From: Selenomonas sputigena
GTDB taxonomy: Bacteria > Bacillota > Negativicutes > Selenomonadales > Selenomonadaceae
Direction: 5' to 3'
DNA: 64,000 nt
Assembly: GCF_026015965.1 (NCBI RefSeq)
Contig: NZ_CP110383.1
Location: 653,808 to 717,807 of the forward strand
Each line of letters opens with the position of its first letter. The first letter of the stretch is position 1. The notes below the pieces were generated by a model that worked only from the letters and a program-made list of their open reading frames with translations, searched no databases and had not been told where the DNA came from. A program made the translations under genes and the position numbers. Below, piece by piece: positions 17,738 through 26,497 of the stretch.

Positions 17738-19189
17738 ATGGCGTATTTTCATGGCGCAAAAGTCAGGGAAATCCCGACATCTATCATCCCGCCAGTCAAT
17801 ACCACGGCGGGACTTCCCGTTGTATGGGGCACGGCGCCCGTACATCTCACGAAAGACCCGCAGAAGAATGTCAACAAGCCCGTGATCTGCTACGACTGGG
17901 CAGAGGCGGTGCGTGCGTTCGGCTACAGCGCAGACTGGGACAGCTTCACGCTCTCCGAGGTCATGTACGCAGAGTTCAAGCTGTACGCTGTCAAGCCGAT
18001 CATCTTCATCAATGTGCTCGACCCGAAGAAGCACAAGGAGAGCAAGAAGGACACGGAAGGGCGCAAGGTGAACGGGGCGCATGAAGTCGTCATCGAAGAT
18101 ACCGTGCTCATCCCTACGCTCAAGGTCAAGGCGACGGCTCTTTCCGATCCCGCCAAGCTCGATACGGACTATGCGGCGGCCTACGACGACGACGGGCGGC
18201 TCATCATCACGCTGATCGAGGGCGGCGCACTCTTCGGCAAAACGGAAATCTTCACGGAGTATGACCGTGTGGATGCCACGAAGGTCAAGAAGGACGACAT
18301 CATCGGCGGCGTGTCGACAAGCGGAGAGATCAAAGGCTCGGAATGGGCAAGCTCCATCTACACGCTCTTTTCCCTTGTGCCCGGCATCCTTGCCGCTCCC
18401 GGCTGGACGGATGATCCGACGGTCGCCGCCGTCCTCAAGGCGAAGGCGCTGACGCTCTGCGGGCTTTTCCGCTGCATCGTCCTCACGGACGTGGACACGG
18501 GCGAAGTCAAGAGCTACGCCGATGTCAACGCATGGAAGAACAAGAACAACTATACGGGCGTCAATCAGGTCGTATGCTGGCCGTGCGTCAAGAACGGCGA
18601 TTACGTTTTCCGCATGTCCACGCATATCCTCGGCGTCATCGGCGTCATGGATGCTGCGAACGACGACGTACCGTATGAAAGCCCGTCGAATCTCTCTTTG
18701 CAGGCGACGGGGCTGTGCCTCAAAGATGGCACGGAAGTCAGCATCAGTTTTGAGCAGGCGAACATGCTCAACAGTCAGGGCGTCATGACGGGGCTGAACT
18801 TCAGCGGCGGTTGGAAGAGCTGGGGCAACTATACGGGCGCATACCCGTCTGTCACCGACACGAAAGACTGCTTCATCAGCGTGCGTCGCATGTTTGATTG
18901 GCAGTACCAGACGTTCATTCTGACGTATTGGCAGAAGGTGGACAGGCCGCTCACGCAGCGTCTCGTGCGCACGGTTGTCGACAGCGAATCCGTGCGGCTG
19001 AACGGGCTGGTGGCGCGTGGATTCCTCTTGGGGGCGAGCGTCCAATTCCTTGAAAGCGAGAACCCGCTGACTGATCTCCTGCAGGGCATTTTCCGTATCC
19101 ACAGCTACATCACGCCGCCCGTCCCCGCGCAGGAGATTGAGGACATCCTTGAGTACGACGTCAACAACTTCAAGACGCTCTTTGCGTAA
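17738..19189 (+). CDS. Contractile tail sheath protein
   Basis: A 483-residue sheath subunit of the P2 gpFI type. The N-terminal segment (GAKVREIPTSIIPPVNTTAGLPVVWGTAP) is the family start; the C-terminal domain contains RRMFDWQYQTFILTYWQKVDRPLTQRLV. The sheath surrounds the tube and contracts during injection, which makes this a myovirus-type phage. The next gene is the tube, as expected. Confidence 0.92.
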   Translation: MAYFHGAKVREIPTSIIPPVNTTAGLPVVWGTAPVHLTKDPQKNVNKPVICYDWAEAVRAFGYSADWDSFTLSEVMYAEFKLYAVKPIIFINVLDPKKHKESKKDTEGRKVNGAHEVVIEDTVLIPTLKVKATALSDPAKLDTDYAAAYDDDGRLIITLIEGGALFGKTEIFTEYDRVDATKVKKDDIIGGVSTSGEIKGSEWASSIYTLFSLVPGILAAPGWTDDPTVAAVLKAKALTLCGLFRCIVLTDVDTGEVKSYADVNAWKNKNNYTGVNQVVCWPCVKNGDYVFRMSTHILGVIGVMDAANDDVPYESPSNLSLQATGLCLKDGTEVSISFEQANMLNSQGVMTGLNFSGGWKSWGNYTGAYPSVTDTKDCFISVRRMFDWQYQTFILTYWQKVDRPLTQRLVRTVVDSESVRLNGLVARGFLLGASVQFLESENPLTDLLQGIFRIHSYITPPVPAQEIEDILEYDVNNFKTLFA

Positions 19190-19207
19190 GAGAGAGGAGG
19201 CTAAACC

Positions 19208-19738
19208 ATGGCAGTAAACAAAGTCCCCGAAATGGTGACAGATGCAAAGGTATACTGGGAAGGCGCCGACACGATGATCGGCGTCGCCAATATTGATCTG
19301 CCTGAGCTGTCGTCTATGACGACGTCCATCACGGGCGTCGGGCTTGCGGGCGAGATCGACGCGCCCGTGAAGGGGCATTTCCAGTCGCTGGAGCTGAAGA
19401 TCAACTGGCGCACGCCGCACGTCACGGCGCTTCAAATGTCGGGCGGCAAGCCTGTCAACCTCGAAATCTGGGCGAACATCCAGAACATGGACGGCGGCAA
19501 GAACGAGTATGACGACGACTGCCTGCGCATCGTCGCGCGCGGCAGGGCTAAGTCCTACGCGCCCGGTACGTTGGAGACGGGCAATACGACGGATAGCTCC
19601 AACACGATTGAAGTGCATTACTACAAGGTCGAGTACGAGGGCAAGACCATCGTCGAAATCGACAAGTACAACTACAAGGCGATCGTGAACGGCGTGGACT
19701 TCTTGGCACAGGTCAGGAAGAACATCGGCATGAACTGA
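19208..19738 (+). CDS. Major tail tube protein
   Basis: A 176-residue protein of the P2 gpFII tube family. The start (VPEMVTDAKVYWEGADTMIG), the IDAPVKGHFQSLELKINWRT segment and the C-terminal VHYYKVEYEGKTIVEIDKYN are family hallmarks. It forms the inner tube within the sheath. A GAGAGGAGG ribosome site precedes it. Confidence 0.92.
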   Translation: MAVNKVPEMVTDAKVYWEGADTMIGVANIDLPELSSMTTSITGVGLAGEIDAPVKGHFQSLELKINWRTPHVTALQMSGGKPVNLEIWANIQNMDGGKNEYDDDCLRIVARGRAKSYAPGTLETGNTTDSSNTIEVHYYKVEYEGKTIVEIDKYNYKAIVNGVDFLAQVRKNIGMN

Positions 19739-19752
19739 ATGGAGGCATAAAA

Positions 19753-20118
19753 ATGGCAACGGAAGAAAAGAAAATGGACGAAACCTCGGCGGCAGAGAAC
19801 ACCGTCGAGGTCGTAAAGGCGGAAGCGGAAGTCGTTGATGAAAGCAGCATCGTGCATTTGTCGAAGCCCCTGCGCGGCAAAGACGAGCTGATCTTCGACT
19901 TTGCAAAAATCAAGGGAAGCACTCTTTTGAAGTGTGAGAAGAAGGCGAAAGAGGTGGACAACTCCATCGTCGTGCCGCAGCTCTCCATGGCATTTCAGGC
20001 ACACGTCGCGGCAGCGGCGGCAGGCGTCAAGTACGATGAGATCATCAATCTTCCCGGCTTGGACTTCATGGCGGTCACATTGAAGGTGTCGCGTTTTTTA
20101 AGCGGTGCGGAGAGATAA
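19753..20118 (+). CDS. Tail assembly chaperone, short form (gpE-like)
   Basis: A 121-residue protein of the phage tail assembly chaperone group that holds the tape measure during tail assembly. Residues 1-30 are acidic and the core (HLSKPLRGKDELIFDFAKIKG) is typical of P2 gpE-like proteins. It ends a few codons after a T TTT TTA heptamer that lies in the correct frame for -1 slippage, giving the longer product described next. It lies between tube and tape measure, as in P2. Confidence 0.85.
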   Translation: MATEEKKMDETSAAENTVEVVKAEAEVVDESSIVHLSKPLRGKDELIFDFAKIKGSTLLKCEKKAKEVDNSIVVPQLSMAFQAHVAAAAAGVKYDEIINLPGLDFMAVTLKVSRFLSGAER

Positions 20119-20285
20119 GCCGACTCAGGCTTTCCGCGCTTCGCCTTGCCAAATACAGCAAATCGCCAATCGGCTACTTCCTTGATCTGCCGATTGGCGA
20201 TTTCTATGAATGGGTGAAGGTCATGAACGATGAGATGGACAGAGAAATCGCAGCGCAGAAACGTGCGGCGAAAAAGCACGGCTGA
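19753..20285 (+). CDS. Tail assembly chaperone, -1 frameshift product (gpE+E'-like)
   Basis: If ribosomes slip back one base at 20094-20100, translation continues in an uninterrupted frame to a TGA at 20283-20285. This adds about 61 residues (SRLRLSALRLAKYSKSPIGY, then FLDLPIGDFYEWVKVMND). That extension has no good start codon of its own and begins exactly at the overlap. P2-like and lambda-like tails both depend on such a long chaperone form (known for the family), so this is very likely functional. Confidence 0.8.
20094..20100 (+). promoter_or_regulatory. Programmed -1 ribosomal frameshift site T TTT TTA
   Basis: The heptamer TTTTTTA is phased X XXY YYZ in the zero frame (codons CGT TTT TTA) near the end of the short chaperone. 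After a one-base slip the new frame stays open for 61 codons. It is the classic slippery sequence used in tail chaperone genes. Confidence 0.8.
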
Positions 20286-20293
20286 AGGCAAAG

Positions 20294-20315
20294 AAAAACC
20301 GCCCGTTAAGGGCGG
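20294..20315 (-). terminator. Intrinsic terminator of the antisense gene
   Basis: On the minus strand CCGCCC pairs with GGGCGG across a five-base loop, followed by TTTTTC. It abuts the stop codon of the minus-strand gene at 20316. The T tract is on the minus strand only, so tail transcripts on the plus strand should pass. Confidence 0.65.
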
Positions 20316-20555
20316 CTAGGGAAGGCGCTTGGGGTCGAGCGACGGATAGGGCGTCAGGGAGTCAATAAGCTCCTGCGCTTTCGCTTTGAGCTCTTCGAGT
20401 TGTTTGCGCTCAACGTACAATCTGCCGATGTCGCAGCTGCCATAACGCGCATGATCGCAGTTTTCGCAGTCATGGTAGTGCGGGTGTCTCGTAGCACCCC
20501 AGTGACATGCCTGCCAGGGATCTCGATTTGTTGCCGCAAACACCCAGATTGGCAT
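20316..20555 (-). CDS. Small Cys/His-rich antisense phage protein (moron)
   Basis: A 79-residue gene lies on the strand opposite to all other phage genes, between the tail chaperone and the tape measure. The ATG at 20555 has a strong AAGGAGG ribosome site 8 bp upstream. Residues 18-45 hold a metal-site pattern (ACHWGATRHPHYHDCENCDH, then YGSC), and residues 50-70 form a charged helix (VERKQLEELKAKAQEL). It has its own promoter and terminator, the hallmarks of a moron expressed from the prophage. Function is unknown; zinc binding is inferred. Confidence 0.7.
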   Translation of the reverse strand: MPIWVFAATNRDPWQACHWGATRHPHYHDCENCDHARYGSCDIGRLYVERKQLEELKAKAQELIDSLTPYPSLDPKRLP

Positions 20556-20598
20556 GACACTCGCCTCCTTCGTACGCATACACCATTCTTTTTTCTTT

Positions 20599-20628
20599 AT
20601 TATATCATAAGCGAGGTGAATCAGACAA
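20599..20628 (-). promoter_or_regulatory. Promoter of the antisense gene
   Basis: Minus-strand -10 TATAAT at 20604-20599 and -35 TTGTCT at 20628-20623, with an 18-bp spacer. It lies over the ribosome site and first base of the tape-measure gene, so its activity could compete with tail-gene transcription. Confidence 0.6.
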
Positions 20629-23600
20629 TGGCGGGAAGACTGATGGAACTGGCAATCGCCATCAAGGGCAAGCTCGATGCCTCGTATACGGCGTCCATGC
20701 AGAAGGCGCTCACGGAGGCGGGAAACTTGCAGCGCAGGCTCGGCGATACGAGCCGCGCCATGCGCGACGCGCAGAAAGCCGTCGGCGGACAGTCCCTCGG
20801 CGGTTTCTCGCAAAATCAGCGGCAGCTCCTCGCACAGCTCGGTTCCTTGAATAAGGTGCAGTCGGACTTCCGCGCCTTTGCCGACCTCAAGCGCTCCGTA
20901 GGCGCTATGGGCGCGAGCTTTGACCAGGCGAAGGCGAAGACCGCCGCGCTTGCAGCGGAGTTCCGCAAGTCGCAGGCAAGTACGGCGCAGCTCAAAGCGC
21001 AGTTGGAGCAGGCGAAGAACGCCATGCAGCAGATGAAGGGGAAAGTGCCGGCGGCAGAATACCGCGCCGCGCGGGCGGCAGTCAAGGAACTGACGGTGGC
21101 GTATAAGGAGAGCCAAACGCAGACAAGGGCGCTCGGTGCAAGTTTCGAGGCGGCGAAGCGCAATGCAGCAGGCATGAAGGGAATGCTGAGCGAGCAGAGA
21201 GCCGCGCTTCAAGCCATGCGGGCGAGCCTTGCAAATGCCGGCTACTCGACGCAGAATCTCTCGCAGAATGAAATACGCTTGCGCAGCGAAATCCAGCGCA
21301 CGACACAAGCATTACGGCAGGCGGCGCGTGAGCAGGAAAGGCTTGCGGCGCAAAGAGATCGCCAAACGGCTCAACGAGAAAACCATCGTCACGCTCAGCA
21401 AAACCTTTTCAATGCGACAGCAAACTGGCAAGCCGGATTGGGCGCGGTGCAGACGGCAGTCTCGCCGCTGACGGGAGCAATAGAAACTGCCGCCAATTTC
21501 GAGCAGGCCATGGCAAAAGTTAAGGCCATTACGAGATCGAGCGACGTTGAGATGCAAAATCTCACAGCCACGGCCAGAGCCATGGGAGAAAAAACACAAT
21601 TCTCCGCATCGCAGGCCGCTGAAGCAATGAGCTATTTAGGCATGGCGGGGTGGAAATCTGAGCAGATCATCAGCGGCTTGCCGGGGCTTTTGGACTTGGC
21701 CGCCGCAGGCGGAACAGATCTGGCAAGGACGGCGGACATTATCTCCGACGACTTGACCGCTTTCGGCATGAGCGCAGATAAAGCGGGGCACATGGCAGAC
21801 GTTTTTGCCTACACCATCACCAACACGAATACGAATGTTGAGATGTTGGGCGAAACGATGAAATACGCCGCGCCTGTGGCGCATCTTTTTGGCGCATCGT
21901 TGGAAGAAACCGCTGCCCTTGCGGGATTGATGGCGAACAGCGGCATCAAGGCGAGCCAAGCGGGAACATCCTTGCGAGCGGGATTCCTACGCTTGGCAGG
22001 GCCGCCAAAGAAAGCGTCGAAAGAGCTGAACGCGCTCGGCGTAGACCTTGACTCGCTCTATACGGAGCAAAGAGAAGCCGCCGAAGGAATGAAAGCTCTC
22101 GGCATTGATATGGAGAAATTCGCGGACGGTCCCGGGAAAATGGGGAAAATCCTCACGGAGCTGAAAGAAAAGACCGCAGGCATGGGGCAGGAACAGAAAA
22201 TGGCAGCTCTTGGCGCTATTTTTGGTACGACTGCCGTCAGCGGCTGGCTTGCCGTCCTGCAATCTTCGCCGGAAGACTTCAATGCGTTTGTCAAGGCGCT
22301 TGAAAACTCCGACGGGGAAGCCGCAAGAATGGCGCAAATCATGCAGAATACGGCAAAGGGCGCACTGACGAGACTGAAATCCGCTGTGGAATCTGCCGCG
22401 ATCAGTATTGGCAGCGTATTCCTTCCTATGCTTGCGAACGCGGCTGATGCTGTGGCAAAGTGGGCGGGCGTGCTCTCCCAAGCCGCAGCCGAACACCCAA
22501 GACTTATCCAGATGCTCGGCATTTTGGCGGCGGCGCTTGCGACCGTCGTCATGACAGCGCTCACGATCAATGTCGCGACAGCGGCGTGGAGCCTTCTTAC
22601 ATCCACAGCGGCCATGGTCAAAGGCGCAGTGCTGGGCGCACAAACGGCATTCATGGCGTGGGCGGCCGCGCAAAGAGCTGCTGTAGTCTCTACGGCAGCC
22701 TCAATCGCCGCACAGAGAACTGCCGCCGCAACCGCAGTGGCGACGGCAGCCGTACAGCGGGGCGCCGCCACGGCTACGGGCTTGTGGACGGCGGCACAGT
22801 GGGCGCTTAATGCGGCGATGGCGGCAAACCCCGTAGGGCTTGTTGTTGTCGCCATCGTCGCCCTAATCGGCATCATCGCTTTGGCAGTTGCCAACATCGA
22901 CAGCTTGAAAGCGACGGCATCCATTACGTTCAACCACATCTCCGGCACAGTGAGCGCATGGGTGGCAACCATTCAGGCGAAATTCGCCGAAGCCCTGAAT
23001 AAAATAACCGAGGTATGGAACAGCATCACGGGACAGAGCCTACAATCCTCCGAGCTTATTGGAGCGATTTTCAACAATTTAGGCTTTGTGCTGGGAGCGG
23101 TTTTCGATGTTGCCGTGGGTATCATCGGCAATTCCATTTCTGTGATGATAAACTTGGTCACATCGCTGGCGCAAGTGATCGGCGGTGTAGTCAACATCGT
23201 CGTCGGATTGTTTACGGGCGATTGGGACAGGGCGTGGAAAGGCGCTGGGCAGGTCGTCGAGGGCACTCTAGGGGCGACGATCGGGACGCTCAAAACGATT
23301 GCCGGCAGTATCAGCGACGTTTTCGATACGCTCATGGGGAAATCTGCCGAAGTGCAGAAGCAGGCGGAGCAGGCAAAGGCAAGCCAAGACGTTGTCGCGG
23401 CGGGTAGGAACGCACTGCCGCAGATCAATGCGGACTACCTGCCCGACGAAGGCATGATGCAGACCGCTGCAGCTGCACAGCAGACCTCGCAGGCGACCGC
23501 CGAGGCGGCGACGCATGCGCAGGAGCTTTCTGCCAACGTCCAGCAGACGGGACAGGACACGCAAGCGACGACAGACTACATGAAGCAGCTTCAGACTGTC

Positions 23601-24431
23601 GTCGGGCAAGTCCCGGCGCAGGCGGGAGCGGCGTTCTCCGACATGGGCGAGCAGTCCGCAGCGGCGGCGCAGGCCATCAACACGAACATGCAGCAGATTC
23701 CTGCACAGACGCAAGCGACCTTTCAGCAGCTTCCGCCGATGGCACAGCAGGGAACGGACGGCATGGTGCAGGAGTTCTCACAGCTCGCTACGAAATGCCA
23801 GCCGGGCGGCAACGCCTTCGTGCAGGGAGCGAACGACTGGGGACAGAGAGCACATCAAGCCATTGCCACATGGGCGGAGCAGATGGCTTCCACCGTGGAA
23901 AACAAGCTGTCGAGCGCATGGGGGCGCATCTCGTCACAGTTCAACGCGGGATTGAATGTCAACGTGACCACGAGCGGCGGCGCGAGTATCGCCGCAAACG
24001 CTACAGGCGGCATCTACCGCAAGGGCGCGTTTCTCACGACGTTCGCCGAGGACAGCGCAGAGGCGGCGATTCCTTTAGACGGTTCAAGCCGCGCCATATC
24101 GCTCTGGCGGCAGGCAGGCGAGATGCTGGGCGTACTGCCGAAGAACATGCCGGGTATCCTGCCACCCGACATCAACACCACAGCAGAGCTCGCCGCGCCG
24201 CCGACAGAAGCGCAAGTGGCAGCCGCGCCCGTTGCGCGTGAACCGTACCGCGAGGCAAGCGACGTCAAGATCGAGTACAAACCGACGATCACCGTTCAGG
24301 GTGGTGCAGGGAGCGAAGTCGTGCATCAGATTCAAGATATCTTGCGTCAGGGCAAGGACGAGATGAAAGCCCTCGTCCTGCAAGTCCTGCGCGAGCAGAA
24401 AATAAAGGAGAGGAGGACGTCTTTTGCCTAG
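20628..24431 (+). CDS. Tail tape measure protein (TP901 type)
   Basis: A 1,267-residue tape measure that sets tail length and enters the cell envelope during injection. Residues 1-270 are long coiled coil (Gln/Ala/Arg rich). Residues 290-480 are the TP901 core (FEQAMAKVKAITRSSDVEMQ, AEAMSYLGMAGWKSEQI). Residues 640-820 are hydrophobic with two long Ala-rich membrane-like segments around AALATVVMTALTINVATAAW and VGLVVVAIVALIGIIALAVA. The ATG at 20628 has a GAGGTGA ribosome site. Confidence 0.9.
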   Translation: MAGRLMELAIAIKGKLDASYTASMQKALTEAGNLQRRLGDTSRAMRDAQKAVGGQSLGGFSQNQRQLLAQLGSLNKVQSDFRAFADLKRSVGAMGASFDQAKAKTAALAAEFRKSQASTAQLKAQLEQAKNAMQQMKGKVPAAEYRAARAAVKELTVAYKESQTQTRALGASFEAAKRNAAGMKGMLSEQRAALQAMRASLANAGYSTQNLSQNEIRLRSEIQRTTQALRQAAREQERLAAQRDRQTAQRENHRHAQQNLFNATANWQAGLGAVQTAVSPLTGAIETAANFEQAMAKVKAITRSSDVEMQNLTATARAMGEKTQFSASQAAEAMSYLGMAGWKSEQIISGLPGLLDLAAAGGTDLARTADIISDDLTAFGMSADKAGHMADVFAYTITNTNTNVEMLGETMKYAAPVAHLFGASLEETAALAGLMANSGIKASQAGTSLRAGFLRLAGPPKKASKELNALGVDLDSLYTEQREAAEGMKALGIDMEKFADGPGKMGKILTELKEKTAGMGQEQKMAALGAIFGTTAVSGWLAVLQSSPEDFNAFVKALENSDGEAARMAQIMQNTAKGALTRLKSAVESAAISIGSVFLPMLANAADAVAKWAGVLSQAAAEHPRLIQMLGILAAALATVVMTALTINVATAAWSLLTSTAAMVKGAVLGAQTAFMAWAAAQRAAVVSTAASIAAQRTAAATAVATAAVQRGAATATGLWTAAQWALNAAMAANPVGLVVVAIVALIGIIALAVANIDSLKATASITFNHISGTVSAWVATIQAKFAEALNKITEVWNSITGQSLQSSELIGAIFNNLGFVLGAVFDVAVGIIGNSISVMINLVTSLAQVIGGVVNIVVGLFTGDWDRAWKGAGQVVEGTLGATIGTLKTIAGSISDVFDTLMGKSAEVQKQAEQAKASQDVVAAGRNALPQINADYLPDEGMMQTAAAAQQTSQATAEAATHAQELSANVQQTGQDTQATTDYMKQLQTVVGQVPAQAGAAFSDMGEQSAAAAQAINTNMQQIPAQTQATFQQLPPMAQQGTDGMVQEFSQLATKCQPGGNAFVQGANDWGQRAHQAIATWAEQMASTVENKLSSAWGRISSQFNAGLNVNVTTSGGASIAANATGGIYRKGAFLTTFAEDSAEAAIPLDGSSRAISLWRQAGEMLGVLPKNMPGILPPDINTTAELAAPPTEAQVAAAPVAREPYREASDVKIEYKPTITVQGGAGSEVVHQIQDILRQGKDEMKALVLQVLREQKIKERRTSFA

Positions 24432-24627
24432 TATCTATACGACGATTCAGGGCGACACATGGGACATGATTGCCTACAAGGTCTACGGCAAGGAAGCCTG
24501 CATGGCGAAGCTTATCGAGGCGAACGACGACCTTGCCCATATCGCCGTCTTTTCTTCGGGTGTCAAGATCGTCTGCCCTTCACTTGAACCTCAAGCATCG
24601 AAGATTCTGCCACCATGGAGGAGATAG
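24424..24627 (+). CDS. Tail protein X, LysM-like
   Basis: A 67-residue single LysM-like domain (GDTWDMIAYKVYGKE, LIEANDDLAHIAVFSSGVKI), matching P2 gpX, a small baseplate/tail protein that probably contacts peptidoglycan or the tube end. It starts at TTG 24424, overlapping the tape-measure stop by 8 bp, with GAGAGGAGG upstream. Confidence 0.85.
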   Translation: MPSIYTTIQGDTWDMIAYKVYGKEACMAKLIEANDDLAHIAVFSSGVKIVCPSLEPQASKILPPWRR

Positions 24628-24630
24628 CTT

Positions 24631-25761
24631 ATGGCAGAGTATAAAAACCCGCTCGACGATTGGCTCAAGGAACTGCCGGAGAAAGCGGAGCTGTCGCGCC
24701 GCGCCTGGCTGGAAATCAAGTACACGCCTGCGGGAGAGGACGAGGAAACGGACATCTCCGAAGATGTCAGCAAATATCTCATTTCCATGTCCTACACGGA
24801 CAACCTCTCGGATGCGGCAGACGATGTGACGCTCAACCTCGAAGACAGGGCGCAGCTCTGGACGGAAGACTGGTTTCCCGAGGGCGAAGGCAACATGCTC
24901 GACATCACGATCCACACCTACAACCGCATCAGCTTGCAGGACGGCGAGACGGTCTTTCATGTCGGCAAGTTCGAAATCGACGAGGTGGAAATCACTGGCT
25001 ATCCGTCCACTGTACAGATCAAGGCGGTTTCCGTCCTCGGCGATTCGTCGCTTCGCGGCACGAAGAAAAATCAGACATGGGAAGAAATATCTGTCTGGAA
25101 ATGCGCCGCCGATATTTGCGAGCGCAACGGACTCTCGCTTCTCTGGGATTGCGACGAAAATCCGAACCTCGACCATGTGGAGCAGGCAGATGAGTCGGAC
25201 TTAGCCTTTCTCCTGAAAATCTGCAAAGACCACGGCATGAGTCTCAAGATCATGGCGGAGCAGATCGTCATTTTTGACGATGCGAAGTACGAGGCGCAGG
25301 CGCCCATCATCACGGTGTATAAGCCGGGCATAAAAGCTGAACTGGATGAGAATACGATGCCGCTGCGCTGGCTCACGGGCTACGGTCTGCGCTCCAAGAC
25401 GCGCGACACTTACTGGAAATGTCATGTGAAATACCAAAAAGGCGAGGAAAAGGAAGTCATCGAAGGGGAGTTTGCCGCACCCGACCGGGAGAAGGGGCGC
25501 GTCCTCTATGTGCGCGAACAGGTCGAGGATACGGCAGAAGCCGAACGTCTCGCGAAGAAGAAACTGCGCGATGCGAACAAGGAAGCCGTCACAGGCAGCT
25601 TCTCCACGCTCGGCAACACGAACTTTGCGGCGGGGACGGTTCTGCAGCTCAAGAACTTCGGCAAATTCGACGGCAAGTATCTTATGACGAAGGTGGAGCA
25701 CAGCGTCACGACGAGTTACACGACGACGGTCGATATCAGGAGGTGTCTGGATGGCTACTGA
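24631..25761 (+). CDS. Late control protein D / baseplate hub (P2 gpD-like)
   Basis: A 376-residue protein of the gpD/VgrG-core family that forms the trimeric baseplate hub below the tube. The family pattern is seen in DISEDVSKYLISMSYTDNLSD at the N-terminus, ISVWKCAADICERNGLSLLW in the middle, and the C-terminal GNTNFAAGTVLQLKNFGKFDGKY. It overlaps the spike gene by 11 bp. Confidence 0.88.
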   Translation: MAEYKNPLDDWLKELPEKAELSRRAWLEIKYTPAGEDEETDISEDVSKYLISMSYTDNLSDAADDVTLNLEDRAQLWTEDWFPEGEGNMLDITIHTYNRISLQDGETVFHVGKFEIDEVEITGYPSTVQIKAVSVLGDSSLRGTKKNQTWEEISVWKCAADICERNGLSLLWDCDENPNLDHVEQADESDLAFLLKICKDHGMSLKIMAEQIVIFDDAKYEAQAPIITVYKPGIKAELDENTMPLRWLTGYGLRSKTRDTYWKCHVKYQKGEEKEVIEGEFAAPDREKGRVLYVREQVEDTAEAERLAKKKLRDANKEAVTGSFSTLGNTNFAAGTVLQLKNFGKFDGKYLMTKVEHSVTTSYTTTVDIRRCLDGY

Positions 25762-26173
25762 AAGAAATGCGGGCAGCGCGGCACTCTCCGAGTGCATCTT
25801 TATCGGGCAGGTATCGGCGTACGGCAAGACACCGGGAACGGTCATCGTACGCCGTCCCGACAAGGACGACCGCACAACAGCTGAGCTTGCCGTGATGAGC
25901 CGCTGTACGAAGGAAACAAAGGATTACTGGATGCCCGACATAGACGAACAGGTGCTTTGCATCCTTCTGCCGAACGCCTCGGGCAAAGGCCCCGGCGCGG
26001 GCTTTGTCATCGGCGCGTTTTACAGCACGGCCGACCCGCCGAAGGAGCACGATACGAGCGTCCGGAGCATCCGCTACAAGGATGGCAGCTACATCGTGAA
26101 CAACAACGGCGCGATGGAAATTCATGCGTCGAAATCGCTCAAGATTACGGCGCCGCGCATTGATTTGAACTGA
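25751..26173 (+). CDS. Baseplate assembly protein V (tail spike)
   Basis: A 140-residue gpV-type central spike. An N-terminal OB-like domain (FIGQVSAYGKTPGTVIVRRP) contains the PDIDEQVLCILLPN motif, and a C-terminal strand repeat (YKDGSYIVNNNGAMEIHASK, then LKITAPRIDLN) is the beta-helical tip typical of membrane-piercing spikes. The PAAR gene follows, so the tip is probably capped by that protein. Confidence 0.88.
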   Translation: MATERNAGSAALSECIFIGQVSAYGKTPGTVIVRRPDKDDRTTAELAVMSRCTKETKDYWMPDIDEQVLCILLPNASGKGPGAGFVIGAFYSTADPPKEHDTSVRSIRYKDGSYIVNNNGAMEIHASKSLKITAPRIDLN

Positions 26174-26185
26174 GGAGGATTGAAG

Positions 26186-26476
26186 ATGCCTGCGGCAACA
26201 CGACATCATGACAATGACACAGGGCATGACGCCTGTCCGCCGCGAGGTCTAGCCTCGCACAGCGGCGACGTATTCATCAACGGCAGGGGCGCAGGTCGCG
26301 TCGGTGACACCTACCCGCCGCACGGCTGTCCTGTGCACGCGCCGCACAGCGGCAAGATCGCCGCAGGGAGTGCGACCGTATGGATCAATGGACGGCAGGC
26401 GGGGCGCATCGGTGATCCCGTTTCCTGCGGCGGCAGCGTCGCCGTAGGAAGCGCGGACGTGTTTATTGGCGGCTGA
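26186..26476 (+). CDS. PAAR-domain spike-tip protein
   Basis: A 96-residue PAAR protein with repeated GxxxVxINGRxAxRxGD units (VFINGRGAGRVGD, VWINGRQAGRIGD) and the His/Cys residues that hold the tip metal (H in RHHDNDTGH, HGCPVHAPH, and SCGG). PAAR proteins sharpen the spike. ATG 26186 follows a GAGGAGG site. Confidence 0.88.
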   Translation: MPAATRHHDNDTGHDACPPRGLASHSGDVFINGRGAGRVGDTYPPHGCPVHAPHSGKIAAGSATVWINGRQAGRIGDPVSCGGSVAVGSADVFIGG

Positions 26477-26497
26477 TAAACGGAAGGGGGATAAGCC

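Noticed and set aside
17690-19906. A 738-codon open frame on the minus strand over the tail sheath and tube genes
   Set aside because: It is the shadow of the GC-rich sheath and tube genes; the plus strand gives clear family matches and ribosome sites, and the minus-strand translation is Arg/Leu rich without a domain.
20316-21308. A 330-codon minus-strand frame extending over the tape-measure start
   Set aside because: Only the last 79 codons have a ribosome site and a promoter; the rest is antisense to the coiled-coil part of the tape measure.
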